Shown here: positions 1 through 5,261 of the stretch, piece by piece
Layout of the letters: every line of letters starts with the position of its first letter
Position numbering within the stretch: the first letter of the stretch is position 1
Source: Thermoguttaceae bacterium
GTDB lineage: Bacteria; Planctomycetota; Planctomycetia; Pirellulales; Thermoguttaceae
Direction: 5' to 3'
DNA: 6,294 nucleotides
NCBI GenBank assembly: GCA_024653385.1
Contig: JANLFZ010000368.1
Span: 1-6,294 of the forward strand
Program-made: the position numbers and the translations under genes
The notes under the pieces: model-generated
Seen by the model: the letters and a program-made list of their open reading frames with translations, nothing else
What the model was told of the DNA's origin: nothing
The model's database searches: none

Positions 1-1
1 G

Positions 2-901
2 ATGGCGCGGCGGAAGAGCGCCATCGAACTGGATCCGGAAATGCCGGAGCCCTATTACCTGATTTGGAAGGTCAAGGACCTGACCGGGCGCTCGCACCTG
101 GCCGAGCCCGAGTTCTGGAAGGTGTACGAGGCCAGTGCCCCGGCGGTCCGAGGGATCCGGCTGCGCGAGTGGTACATGAGCCAGTTCTACCCGGCGACCG
201 CCAATCCGCTGTTGGATCGGCTGATGGGCCTGGTGCCCGCGAGGCGGAACACTCCCGAGCAGGTCGAGGCCTTCCGCCTGCTGGGCTTTCGCAATGCCGA
301 GCCGGAGTCGCCCTTGTGCTACGCGGCGCTGGCGCGATGGTTCCAGCTCGAGGGCGACGCGCGCGCGGCGCTCGAATCGCTCGACAACGACGCGGCCAAG
401 GTGCCGAACGCCGAAAGCGATCCCTTCTACCTGGCCACCCTGATCGGCATTCTGATCGAACTGGGGGAGTTCGACCGGGCGGACCGGTGTTTTCAGCGGT
501 GGCCCGAGCCGCATTCCGGCTACGAGTACTGGGTGGCCAAGGGCCGGGTGCTACAGGAGGTCCGCGGCGAGTACGCCGAAGCGATCCAGGCCTACGACCT
601 GGCGCTGGCCGAGTGGCCCGGCCAGGTCGACTGGCGGACCCGCAACCGCAAGGCCAGTTGCATGGCCCGGCTGCGCGATCACGCCGGGGCGGCCCGCGAA
701 CGCGAGCGGGCCAAGACGATCGAACAAGCGATGGACGAGAAGATTCATCGGCAGTTACGATATGCGTTGGGTTTCTTGAACGACCCGGAGCAGCTCCAGA
801 AGGTCGTCGATTTCTACCGGAAGATCGACCGGCCCAAGGAGGCCGCCGCCTGGTTGGAACACATCGCCCGTATCCAAGCCCCGCAGGTTCCGAATCCGTA
901 G
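2..901 (+). CDS. TPR-repeat protein, 5' end cut by the window
   Basis: 299 codons are visible, ending in TAG at 899-901. An ATG lies at position 2, but the first residues (AIELDP followed by an aromatic-rich helix) look like the end of one tetratricopeptide repeat running into the next. I therefore think the true start lies left of the window and this is the C-terminal part of a longer protein. TPR-like helix pairs are visible at about residues 103-136, 141-171 (ending in ELGEFDRADRCFQRWP) and 173-207 (GEYAEAIQAYDLALAEWP), with a weaker one at 211-243. The last 50 residues are helical, with LEHIARIQ near the end. No enzymatic motif is seen. TPR arrays bind other proteins, so a scaffold or adaptor role is the family expectation; the partner is unknown. 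It lies upstream of and in the same direction as the lipoprotein/TPR/beta-sandwich genes, separated by 121 bp, so it may or may not be co-transcribed. Confidence is high for a real TPR gene and low for its role. Confidence 0.88.
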   Translation: MARRKSAIELDPEMPEPYYLIWKVKDLTGRSHLAEPEFWKVYEASAPAVRGIRLREWYMSQFYPATANPLLDRLMGLVPARRNTPEQVEAFRLLGFRNAEPESPLCYAALARWFQLEGDARAALESLDNDAAKVPNAESDPFYLATLIGILIELGEFDRADRCFQRWPEPHSGYEYWVAKGRVLQEVRGEYAEAIQAYDLALAEWPGQVDWRTRNRKASCMARLRDHAGAARERERAKTIEQAMDEKIHRQLRYALGFLNDPEQLQKVVDFYRKIDRPKEAAAWLEHIARIQAPQVPNP

Positions 902-935
902 GGGTTGGGTTGAGCACGGTTGCCTGCGTGCCGTC

Positions 936-956
936 GGACTCAAGCCTGCTTGATCC
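936..956. repeat. inverted repeat, possible operator or hairpin
   Basis: TCAAGC (940-945) and GCTTGA (948-953) are perfect reverse complements separated by only CT. Outside them GGA (936-938) pairs with TCC (954-956) if C939 is bulged. It sits in the only sizeable gap of the plus-strand block, 35 bp after the TPR stop, and covers the candidate -35 box. It could be a repressor site or a weak hairpin. No T-run follows, so it is not a classical intrinsic terminator. Confidence 0.4.
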
Positions 957-978
957 GGGGTGCGCATGCGGATATCGT
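950..978 (+). promoter_or_regulatory. candidate sigma70-type promoter upstream of the lipoprotein gene
   Basis: TTGATC at 950-955 (4 of 6 to TTGACA) and TATCGT at 973-978 (4 of 6 to TATAAT) are separated by exactly 17 bp. A transcript would start near 985 and leave a leader of about 38 nt before the ATG at 1023. The -35 box overlaps an inverted repeat at 940-953. This is an eye-made consensus match in GC-rich DNA, so it is tentative. Confidence 0.35.
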
Positions 979-1008
979 GCGGGAGTCCCGTTGGCACGTT
1001 TCACGTAG

Positions 1009-1015
1009 AAGGAGG
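1009..1015 (+). promoter_or_regulatory. strong Shine-Dalgarno of the lipoprotein gene
   Basis: AAGGAGG lies 7 nt before the ATG at 1023. This near-perfect anti-16S match fixes the start there rather than at an in-frame GTG at 960, which would bury the signal peptide behind 21 extra residues. Confidence 0.85.
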
Positions 1016-1022
1016 TTTTTCG

Positions 1023-1214
1023 ATGTTGCGCTGGCTTGCTTGTGTGCTCGTGCTTGCCGCTCCGTTGAGTTTCGTGGGCTGTGGTGGGAAGGCCAGTGAG
1101 ATCCCCGCCAAGAAGGAATCGTCGGAGCCGAAGATGACTTCCCAGGATGCCGCGCAGAAGGCCATGCAGGGAATGCCGGCCGAGATGCAAAAGAAGTACC
1201 AGTCGAAGCGCTAG
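1023..1214 (+). CDS. small predicted lipoprotein (63 aa), function unknown
   Basis: The protein starts at the ATG behind a near-perfect ribosome binding site. Residues 1-19 form a signal peptide: a positive start (MLRW), a hydrophobic core (LACVLVLAAPLSF) and a lipobox-like FVGC, which would make Cys20 the lipidated first residue. Phe at -3 is less usual than Leu, so lipidation is likely but not certain. The mature part is only 44 residues: a short polar linker with several Lys, Glu and Ser, then a predicted amphipathic helix, roughly residues 38-61, with two Met-Pro/Met-Gln stretches (AMQGMPAEMQKKYQ). No catalytic motif is seen and I do not recognise a named family. It is 16 bp upstream of the membrane-anchored TPR gene, so the two are probably translated from one mRNA, and the helix could be a ligand for those TPRs (inference). 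Real-gene confidence rests on the ribosome site plus the signal peptide. Confidence 0.82.
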   Translation: MLRWLACVLVLAAPLSFVGCGGKASEIPAKKESSEPKMTSQDAAQKAMQGMPAEMQKKYQSKR

Positions 1215-1230
1215 ATTCGCGCTGGCGTTT

Positions 1231-2541
1231 ATGGAACCCGAAGGCCTCGAGGTCGCTGCGTCGGGCTCGCCGGCCCCCGTCGTTTCCGGCCGGCGACGTC
1301 GATCGCGCTGGCGGTGGGTGGCGTGGTCGGGGCTCGCGCTGGTGGTCGCCGGCGTGATCGTTGCCCTGGTGCTGGCCTGGCAAGAGCGCATGCTCCGCGC
1401 GGCGCGCCGGGAATTGGAGCAGGGTGACCCGCGTCGGGCGCTGGCCCTGGTCAGCTACTTCCTCGACGCCCATCCGGATCACGGCGAGGCCCGGGCCCTC
1501 AAGGCCCGGGCCCTCAGCCAGACGGGCCGGGCGGCCGATGCCGTCGCGTTGTACGAACAGGTCGGCGCCGCGACCGTCGAGGACGTGCACGCCTGGGCCC
1601 GCGCGTACCTGCGCATGGAATCGTGGTCGCGGGCGTTGCCGCTGTTGGCCCAGGTGCTGCGCATGGAGCCCGACAACGCCGACGCCTTGCACGAGATCAC
1701 GGGTTGCCGCACCCGGCTGGGGCTCTTGCAAGAAGCTGCCGACAGTGCCCGGCAATTGTCCGAGCTGCCGGGTCAGGAAGCCCGGGGCCTCGTGCTCTTG
1801 GCGGCCATCCAGAGCGATCTGGGGCGTGCGGGAGACGCGGCGCAGACCTACCAGCGCGTGCTCGAATTGGCGCCCGACGGCCAGGGACTCCAGATCCCGC
1901 CCGAGGAACTCTTCACCCAGTACGGCATCGTCTTGTTGAGCCAGGGGCGGGCCGAGGCGGCGGTGTCGATGTTCGAGAAGAGCCTCGCGGCCCGGCCGAC
2001 CCCGGAGACCTATTACTACCTGGGAAACGCCCATGCCCAGGCGGCCAACACCGAGGCCGCCGAGCGGGCTTGGAAGAAGTCGCTGGAACTCGATCCGGCC
2101 GGCGTCCCGGTCCACGAGGCCCTGGCCGACAGCGCGATCCAGAAGGGCGACCTCAAGGCGGCGTCGGAATGGCTCGCCCCCTTGGAACGCATTGCCCAGT
2201 CGCGTTACAAGACCGCCTACCTGTTCCAGCGGCTTGCGATGAAACGCAACGACGAGGCCGAGGTGCAACGGTGGCGCAAGAAGGCCGACGAACTGCGCCA
2301 GGGCGAACAGCACCGCCAGCGCGTGACCGAGATCATGCGGCTGTTGCCGCACTCGTTCTGGGCCAACGTGGCCAGGGCGCACCAGTTCGCTTCGCAGGGG
2401 AACTGGCAGCAGGCCGGCGACATGATCGAAGAGCTGGCTCGCGAAGCCCCCCAGGATTCGTTCGTGCAGGATCTGGCCGCGGCCATCCGAAAACGTGGGC
2501 CCCTGCCGCCGCTGGAACGCCTGCCCATCAAGTCGTTCTGA
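1231..2541 (+). CDS. membrane-anchored TPR-repeat protein (436 aa)
   Basis: I chose the ATG at 1231. It puts a polar N-terminus and an Arg-rich stretch (RRRRSRWRW, residues 21-29) directly before a single hydrophobic segment at about 30-50, a signal-anchor layout with the short end in the cytoplasm and the bulk outside. Longer upstream starts would overlap the lipoprotein gene. TPR-type helix pairs fill most of the rest: about 52-83 (ending LDAHPD), 84-115, 118-149 (ending LRMEPDN), 150-180, 185-216 (ending LELAPDG), 226-257, 258-290 (ending SLELDPA), 291-322 and 374-407. The C-terminus ends in a Pro-rich GPLPPLERLPIK. No enzyme motif is present, so a periplasmic or paryphoplasmic protein-binding scaffold is the likely role. 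No clear ribosome site precedes the ATG. The lipoprotein stop is only 16 bp upstream, so translation probably depends on coupling. The 15-bp exact tandem duplication at 1487-1516 lies inside the second repeat. Confidence 0.9.
   Translation: MEPEGLEVAASGSPAPVVSGRRRRSRWRWVAWSGLALVVAGVIVALVLAWQERMLRAARRELEQGDPRRALALVSYFLDAHPDHGEARALKARALSQTGRAADAVALYEQVGAATVEDVHAWARAYLRMESWSRALPLLAQVLRMEPDNADALHEITGCRTRLGLLQEAADSARQLSELPGQEARGLVLLAAIQSDLGRAGDAAQTYQRVLELAPDGQGLQIPPEELFTQYGIVLLSQGRAEAAVSMFEKSLAARPTPETYYYLGNAHAQAANTEAAERAWKKSLELDPAGVPVHEALADSAIQKGDLKAASEWLAPLERIAQSRYKTAYLFQRLAMKRNDEAEVQRWRKKADELRQGEQHRQRVTEIMRLLPHSFWANVARAHQFASQGNWQQAGDMIEELAREAPQDSFVQDLAAAIRKRGPLPPLERLPIKSF
1487..1516 (+). repeat. 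exact 15-bp tandem duplication within the TPR gene
   Basis: AGGCCCGGGCCCTCA occurs twice, back to back, at 1487-1501 and 1502-1516, with no mismatch. It is in frame (five codons) and encodes the alternation ARALK/ARALS at about residues 87-96. Each copy contains the 10-bp palindrome GGCCCGGGCC. This looks like a recent slippage duplication tolerated within a helical repeat. Confidence 0.85.
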
Positions 2542-2551
2542 CGTGCTCCCT

Positions 2552-2568
2552 CGCGGCCCATCGCCGCG
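2552..2568 (+). other. small GC hairpin between the TPR and beta-sandwich genes
   Basis: CGCGGC (2552-2557) and GCCGCG (2563-2568) can form a 6-bp stem with a 5-nt loop (CCATC), 10 nt after the TPR stop and 8 nt before the next ribosome site. No T-run follows, so transcription probably reads through. It might stabilise or separate the two cistrons, or it may be chance in GC-rich DNA. Confidence 0.3.
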
Positions 2569-2576
2569 CACATCGT

Positions 2577-2581
2577 GGAGG
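2577..2581 (+). promoter_or_regulatory. Shine-Dalgarno that decides the start at 2590
   Basis: GGAGG lies 8 nt before the ATG at 2590. An in-frame GTG at 2575 would overlap this site and add only five residues, so ATG 2590 is preferred. Confidence 0.75.
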
Positions 2582-2589
2582 TATTTGCC

Positions 2590-3258
2590 ATGAACGAGTC
2601 GCAACCCGAGTTGCCGCGGAAGCCGGTGTTTCGCCTCGGCCGGGTCCTGCTGGCCGTGGTGCCCTTGGCGGTGGTCGCCTGCGCGGGTCTGCTCGCCTGG
2701 GGATATCTCGACCTGGGGAACCGGATCCACCGGGCGATGTTGCCTCCGTTGGTGCAAGTCACCGGGCAAGTCTTTCTCGACGCCAAGCCGCTCAAGGGCG
2801 CCCAGGTCTTCACCCAGCCCGTGGGGGTGCGGTGCAACGGCGCGATCGCGGTGGCCGACGACGAAGGCCGGTTCGCCCTCCGCACCGATGTGGACGGCGA
2901 CTTTCTCGATGGGGCCTACGCCGGAGAGCACCGCGTGATCGTCTTGGGGTTGGATCCCGATGCCCCCTCCGGCCCCTTCAAGCCGCCGCTCGTCACGCCG
3001 CCGGAGTGCTCGGAGTTCGACACCACGCCGCTGCGGATACACGTCGACCGCGACCCCACGCGGAACCACGTCGAGTTCCGCCTCGACCGGCCGCCTCCGC
3101 CGAAGGACGCCAAGGCCAAGAAGGCGTTTCCCCCGAAGGGCGCCAAGGGCAAGGGGCCCCCCGGGGCCAAGGGCAAGGGACCCTCGGGACCGAAGGACGC
3201 CGAGGGCAAGCAACCCCCCGCACCGAAAGAAGACGCTTCCAAGTCCGAAAAGCCGTGA
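2590..3258 (+). CDS. anchored transthyretin/carboxypeptidase-regulatory-like protein with a Lys-Gly-Pro tail
   Basis: 222 aa. Residues 1-17 are polar with Arg/Lys, and about 18-39 form one hydrophobic segment (a signal anchor; Cys31 is present but the flanking AC-AG is not a good lipobox). Residues 57-166 resemble the beta-sandwich domain common in planctomycete envelope proteins: VTGQVFLDAKPLKGAQVF at the start, a central D-DEGRFALRTDVDG stretch, a GAYAGEHRVIV strand, then T-PLRIHVDRD and N-VEFRLD at the end. This fold is a binding or structural module, not an enzyme. Residues 168-222 are a low-complexity tail of Pro, Lys, Gly and Ala, including two copies of AKGKGPPG/AKGKGPSG that read like short Gly-X-Y collagen patterns. 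Such a cationic tail could bind nucleic acid, anionic polysaccharide or membrane surface (inference). It is 48 bp after the anchored TPR gene with its own good ribosome site, and is last in the plus-strand block. The family call is fairly secure; the function is unknown. Confidence 0.85.
   Translation: MNESQPELPRKPVFRLGRVLLAVVPLAVVACAGLLAWGYLDLGNRIHRAMLPPLVQVTGQVFLDAKPLKGAQVFTQPVGVRCNGAIAVADDEGRFALRTDVDGDFLDGAYAGEHRVIVLGLDPDAPSGPFKPPLVTPPECSEFDTTPLRIHVDRDPTRNHVEFRLDRPPPPKDAKAKKAFPPKGAKGKGPPGAKGKGPSGPKDAEGKQPPAPKEDASKSEKP
3142..3189 (+). repeat. two imperfect 24-bp tandem repeats encoding collagen-like octapeptides
   Basis: Units 3142-3165 and 3166-3189 match at 20 of 24 bases. They encode AKGKGPPG and AKGKGPSG (residues 185-200). 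Flanking KDAKAKK and GPKDAEGK are looser relatives. Three of the four differences are at third codon positions and are silent, and one changes Pro to Ser, so the copies have diverged while the peptide was largely kept. Confidence 0.8.
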
Positions 3259-3274
3259 TGCCGCGCCGCCGCGC

Positions 3275-4282
3275 TCAGCTTGCGGTTTGCCAGAACCGCG
3301 ATTGCCGCGCGAACTCGTCGAGCATCGCCCGGGCCGACTCGGAACGCACCCCGGCCGACTCCCATTCGCCGTAGTCGAACGCGATCAGGCCGCCGTCGGG
3401 CGTGCCCCAGTGGCGGACCAGAAGCCGGGCCTCCTCGCGAATCTCGCCCTCGATGCCGCGGGGCATGGTCGTCTGGATATCCACCGTCGCCAGGAAGCAC
3501 ACCTTGCCGCGGAACTGCTCGCCGAACTCGACCAACCCGTAACTCCGCGGCTGCTGCATGTTCAGCACGTCGACCCCCAGCTCGACGAGCGAAGGCACCA
3601 GCGCGTTGATCCGTCCGCAACTGTGCAGCATTACGTGCCAGCCGCGGGCGTGAATGGCCTCGAAGATGGTACGGTAGCGCGGCGCGAAGAAATCGCCGAA
3701 GAGCTTCGGGCTGATGAAGGGCCCGGCCTGGGTGCCCCAGTCGTCGGCCACGAACAGCCCGTGAACGCGGTCGCCGAATCGCCGGTGCAGCTCGTCGCAC
3801 TGGGCGAGTTTGAACTCGACGATCATGTCCAACAGGCGCTCGACGCGCTTCGGTTCCAGATAGAAATCCTCCATGGTCGCCGCGAACCCGCGGAGCTTGT
3901 GCAGGCGTGCGAAGAGCAGATTATGGGCCGTAACGGCCACGTACCTTCCGCGCGCGTCGTCGATCAGGGGCCCCAGACGCTCGTAGTAGAACGGGTTTCG
4001 GGGATTGGGCGGGCGGTAGCGGTCCAGGGCGTCCCACGACTCCAGCGGGCAGGCCACCACCTGGCCCATGTTCCGCACTTCGGTCGCGCCCCACAGGCAG
4101 CCCCAGTCGTCCGGCGCGGCCCGGTCGAAGAACCACCCCGCCTCGGCCCGATCCATCTCCCAGATGTTGTGGATGTCGTCGGGAAACTCGGGCCTCTTCG
4201 AGCGCCAGTGTTGCCAGAAGGGGAGCCGTTCGGGCCGATCGAACTCGATGGCGCGGCGCACCTGCTCGTAGGAGTCGTTCAT
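3275..4282 (-). CDS. uroporphyrinogen-decarboxylase-family (URO-D/MtaA-like) protein
   Basis: 335 aa, starting at the ATG whose complement is 4280-4282. The layout fits the URO-D superfamily TIM barrel: an N-terminal FDRPERLPFW (residues 14-23), a middle FVADDWGTQAGPFISP (177-192) followed by a helix ending in FFAPRYRTIFEAIHARG, then the strand VMLHSCGRI (217-225), a GVDVLNMQQP segment and a final GTPDGGLIAFDYG. The HSC pair (His220, Cys222) corresponds to the HxC zinc ligands of corrinoid/CoM methyltransferases such as MtaA. The third Cys that completes that site would be expected in the last barrel strand, but the sequence there reads AFDYGEW with no Cys. True HemE hallmarks such as the MRQAGR motif are absent, so this is probably not heme biosynthesis. 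Many such paralogues in planctomycetes have no assigned reaction. It lies 15 bp after the creatininase-like gene and is the last gene of the minus block, ending 16 bp from the convergent plus-strand gene. Confidence 0.88.
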   Translation of the reverse strand: MNDSYEQVRRAIEFDRPERLPFWQHWRSKRPEFPDDIHNIWEMDRAEAGWFFDRAAPDDWGCLWGATEVRNMGQVVACPLESWDALDRYRPPNPRNPFYYERLGPLIDDARGRYVAVTAHNLLFARLHKLRGFAATMEDFYLEPKRVERLLDMIVEFKLAQCDELHRRFGDRVHGLFVADDWGTQAGPFISPKLFGDFFAPRYRTIFEAIHARGWHVMLHSCGRINALVPSLVELGVDVLNMQQPRSYGLVEFGEQFRGKVCFLATVDIQTTMPRGIEGEIREEARLLVRHWGTPDGGLIAFDYGEWESAGVRSESARAMLDEFARQSRFWQTAS

Positions 4283-4292
4283 GGTTCGCGGG

Positions 4293-4298
4293 TCACCT
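4293..4298 (-). promoter_or_regulatory. Shine-Dalgarno overlapping the upstream stop codon
   Basis: On the minus strand AGGTGA runs from 4298 to 4293, 10 nt before the URO-D-like ATG at 4282. Its first A is the last base of the TGA stop (4300-4298) of the creatininase-family gene. Ribosomes finishing the first protein would sit on this site, which favours coupled translation. Confidence 0.6.
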
Positions 4299-5146
4299 CA
4301 GAGCAAGCCCGCCTGGGCGAACATCTGCCGCACGAGTTCCACGGATTGCTCGAAGCACTCCTTGCCGTGCGCGGCGGTGGCGTCGGCGGCGAAGACCCGC
4401 GCGACGCCCTGGGGCCAGACGGATCGCGACGCCGGCAACTGGGAAAGGTCGACCAGATCGGGCCGGAGGTGCATCACCAGCGACGTCTCGTTGCGCGCCG
4501 CGTGATCGACCTGGCTTTTCCAGAGGCGGCTGATGTCCTTGGTCACACCGAAGAGCTTCAGGCCGAATCGCGCCTGGCGCTCGGAAAGGTTCTCGACCCA
4601 CGACCAGCGCGAGGGCCCGTGCCCGTCGGCGAACACCGCCCGAAACCCCGCGCGCTGGAGCTGCGCGAGAATCGCATCGACCATGAGCAGGTGAAGGCCC
4701 ATCGGCACCCAGTAGCAGCTTCCGTCGAGTTGGCGGGGCGGGGTGGTCGAATCGGCGTAATCCATGCCCACGAGCATTTTGCCGTCGTCGGTGGGCTTGG
4801 CCCGATCGGGACCGAGGTAGATCGGGGGCATGACGATGCCCCCCAGCCGGCGCGCACATTCGATCATGAGTCCCTCGCTCTGGAGGGCGTCGGCGCCCAG
4901 GGGCAGATGTTCCCCGTGCCATTCCAGCGTGCCCAGGGGCAAATAGGCGATCGGCCGCTCGGCCAGTCGCTTGCGGAATTCGTGGGGCAGCAGTTCGGCG
5001 TAACGGACCTTCACGGTGGCGGCGGCCTTCTCGGGCGAGGGCGAGGCGGCTTCGGCGGACTGCCCGCTTGCCAAGACCCCCACGGCAGCGCCGGCCAGGC
5101 TTGCCGCCAGAAAATCGCGGCGGGAAGGGTCCTCGGATTGCGACAT
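4298..5146 (-). CDS. Tat-exported creatininase-family metal-dependent amidohydrolase
   Basis: 282 aa. The N-terminus carries a twin-arginine signal: SRRDFL at residues 8-13, a hydrophobic Ala/Leu/Val stretch at 13-27 and a likely cleavage site after AEA (residue 33). The mature part matches the creatininase/MftE fold: LPLGTLEWHGEHLPLGADA (70-88) supplies the expected metal ligands Glu75, His77 and Asp86. DGHG at 174-177 gives His176, and HAARNETSLVMHLRP (215-229) supplies Glu220. The family usually has GHGGN, but here it is GHGPS, so the substrate pocket probably differs. Family members hydrolyse small cyclic or linear amides using two Zn or Mn ions. The actual substrate cannot be named, and creatinine is unlikely given the sequence differences. 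Tat export suggests folding and metal loading in the cytoplasm before secretion. A ribosome site (AGAGG at 5160-5156, 9 nt before the ATG) supports the start. It is probably co-transcribed with the URO-D-like gene downstream. Confidence 0.9.
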   Translation of the reverse strand: MSQSEDPSRRDFLAASLAGAAVGVLASGQSAEAASPSPEKAAATVKVRYAELLPHEFRKRLAERPIAYLPLGTLEWHGEHLPLGADALQSEGLMIECARRLGGIVMPPIYLGPDRAKPTDDGKMLVGMDYADSTTPPRQLDGSCYWVPMGLHLLMVDAILAQLQRAGFRAVFADGHGPSRWSWVENLSERQARFGLKLFGVTKDISRLWKSQVDHAARNETSLVMHLRPDLVDLSQLPASRSVWPQGVARVFAADATAAHGKECFEQSVELVRQMFAQAGLL

Positions 5147-5155
5147 GGCTGGATT

Positions 5156-5160
5156 CCTCT
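5156..5160 (-). promoter_or_regulatory. Shine-Dalgarno of the creatininase-family gene
   Basis: On the minus strand AGAGG (5160-5156), continuing into AA, lies 9 nt before the ATG at 5146. It supports a start just before the Tat motif, and no start further upstream is needed to complete the signal peptide. Confidence 0.6.
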
Positions 5161-5182
5161 TCGGTCACGGATCACGGGACGG

Positions 5183-5203
5183 CGCCGGTTTCGCGCCCCG
5201 GCG
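5183..5203 (-). other. hairpin in the leader of the creatininase-family gene
   Basis: CGCCGG and CCGGCG (5183-5188 and 5198-5203) form a 6-bp GC stem with a 9-nt loop. An alternative 5-bp pairing (5181-5185 with 5193-5197) is mutually exclusive with it. It lies between the candidate -10 box and the ribosome site, so it would be near the start of the mRNA. It does not resemble a known riboswitch. Confidence 0.3.
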
Positions 5204-5210
5204 AGGTTGG

Positions 5211-5240
5211 ATTCTACGCGGCCGCGCTTTCGGGACGCAA
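5211..5240 (-). promoter_or_regulatory. candidate sigma70-type promoter for the creatininase/URO-D pair
   Basis: Reading the minus strand, TTGCGT (5240-5235) and TAGAAT (5216-5211, 5 of 6 to TATAAT) are separated by 18 bp within the 115-bp gap after the ATPase gene. The start would fall near 5203, leaving about 57 nt of leader. The -10 is good and the -35 poor. If it is real, the two downstream genes can be expressed apart from the transporter. Confidence 0.4.
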
Positions 5241-5259
5241 GAGGGTGCGCGGGCTTGCG
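5236..5259. repeat. inverted repeat just after the ATPase stop
   Basis: CGCAAG (5236-5241) and CTTGCG (5254-5259) are perfect reverse complements with a 12-bp spacer. The right arm begins 2 bp from the ATPase stop, and the left arm covers the candidate -35 box. It might be a weak termination hairpin for the transporter operon (no T-run follows) or a binding site for a dimeric regulator. Confidence 0.4.
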
Positions 5260-5261
5260 CC

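Noticed and set aside
960..1022. GTG at 960 as an upstream start of the lipoprotein gene
   Set aside because: It would put 21 polar residues before the signal peptide and the ribosome site inside the coding region. ATG 1023 has AAGGAGG at ideal spacing.
940..3213. A 757-codon open frame on the minus strand opposite the lipoprotein, TPR and beta-sandwich genes
   Set aside because: It runs antisense to three genes with signal peptides, recognisable domains and good ribosome sites. Its translation is Arg/Gly/Leu/His-rich without any domain pattern, as expected for GC-rich antisense frames with few stops.
3256..3300. Bidirectional terminator between the convergent genes
   Set aside because: Only 16 bp separate the two stops. 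The area is GC-rich but I find no stable stem followed by a T-run on either strand.
3275..4282. Annotation as HemE of heme biosynthesis
   Set aside because: The N-terminal MRQAGR-type substrate motif of HemE is absent, and an HSC pair typical of methyltransferase-type relatives is present.
5147..5261. A riboswitch in the 115-bp gap before the creatininase-family gene
   Set aside because: Only short GC hairpins can be drawn, and no cobalamin, SAM or metal riboswitch consensus elements are recognisable.
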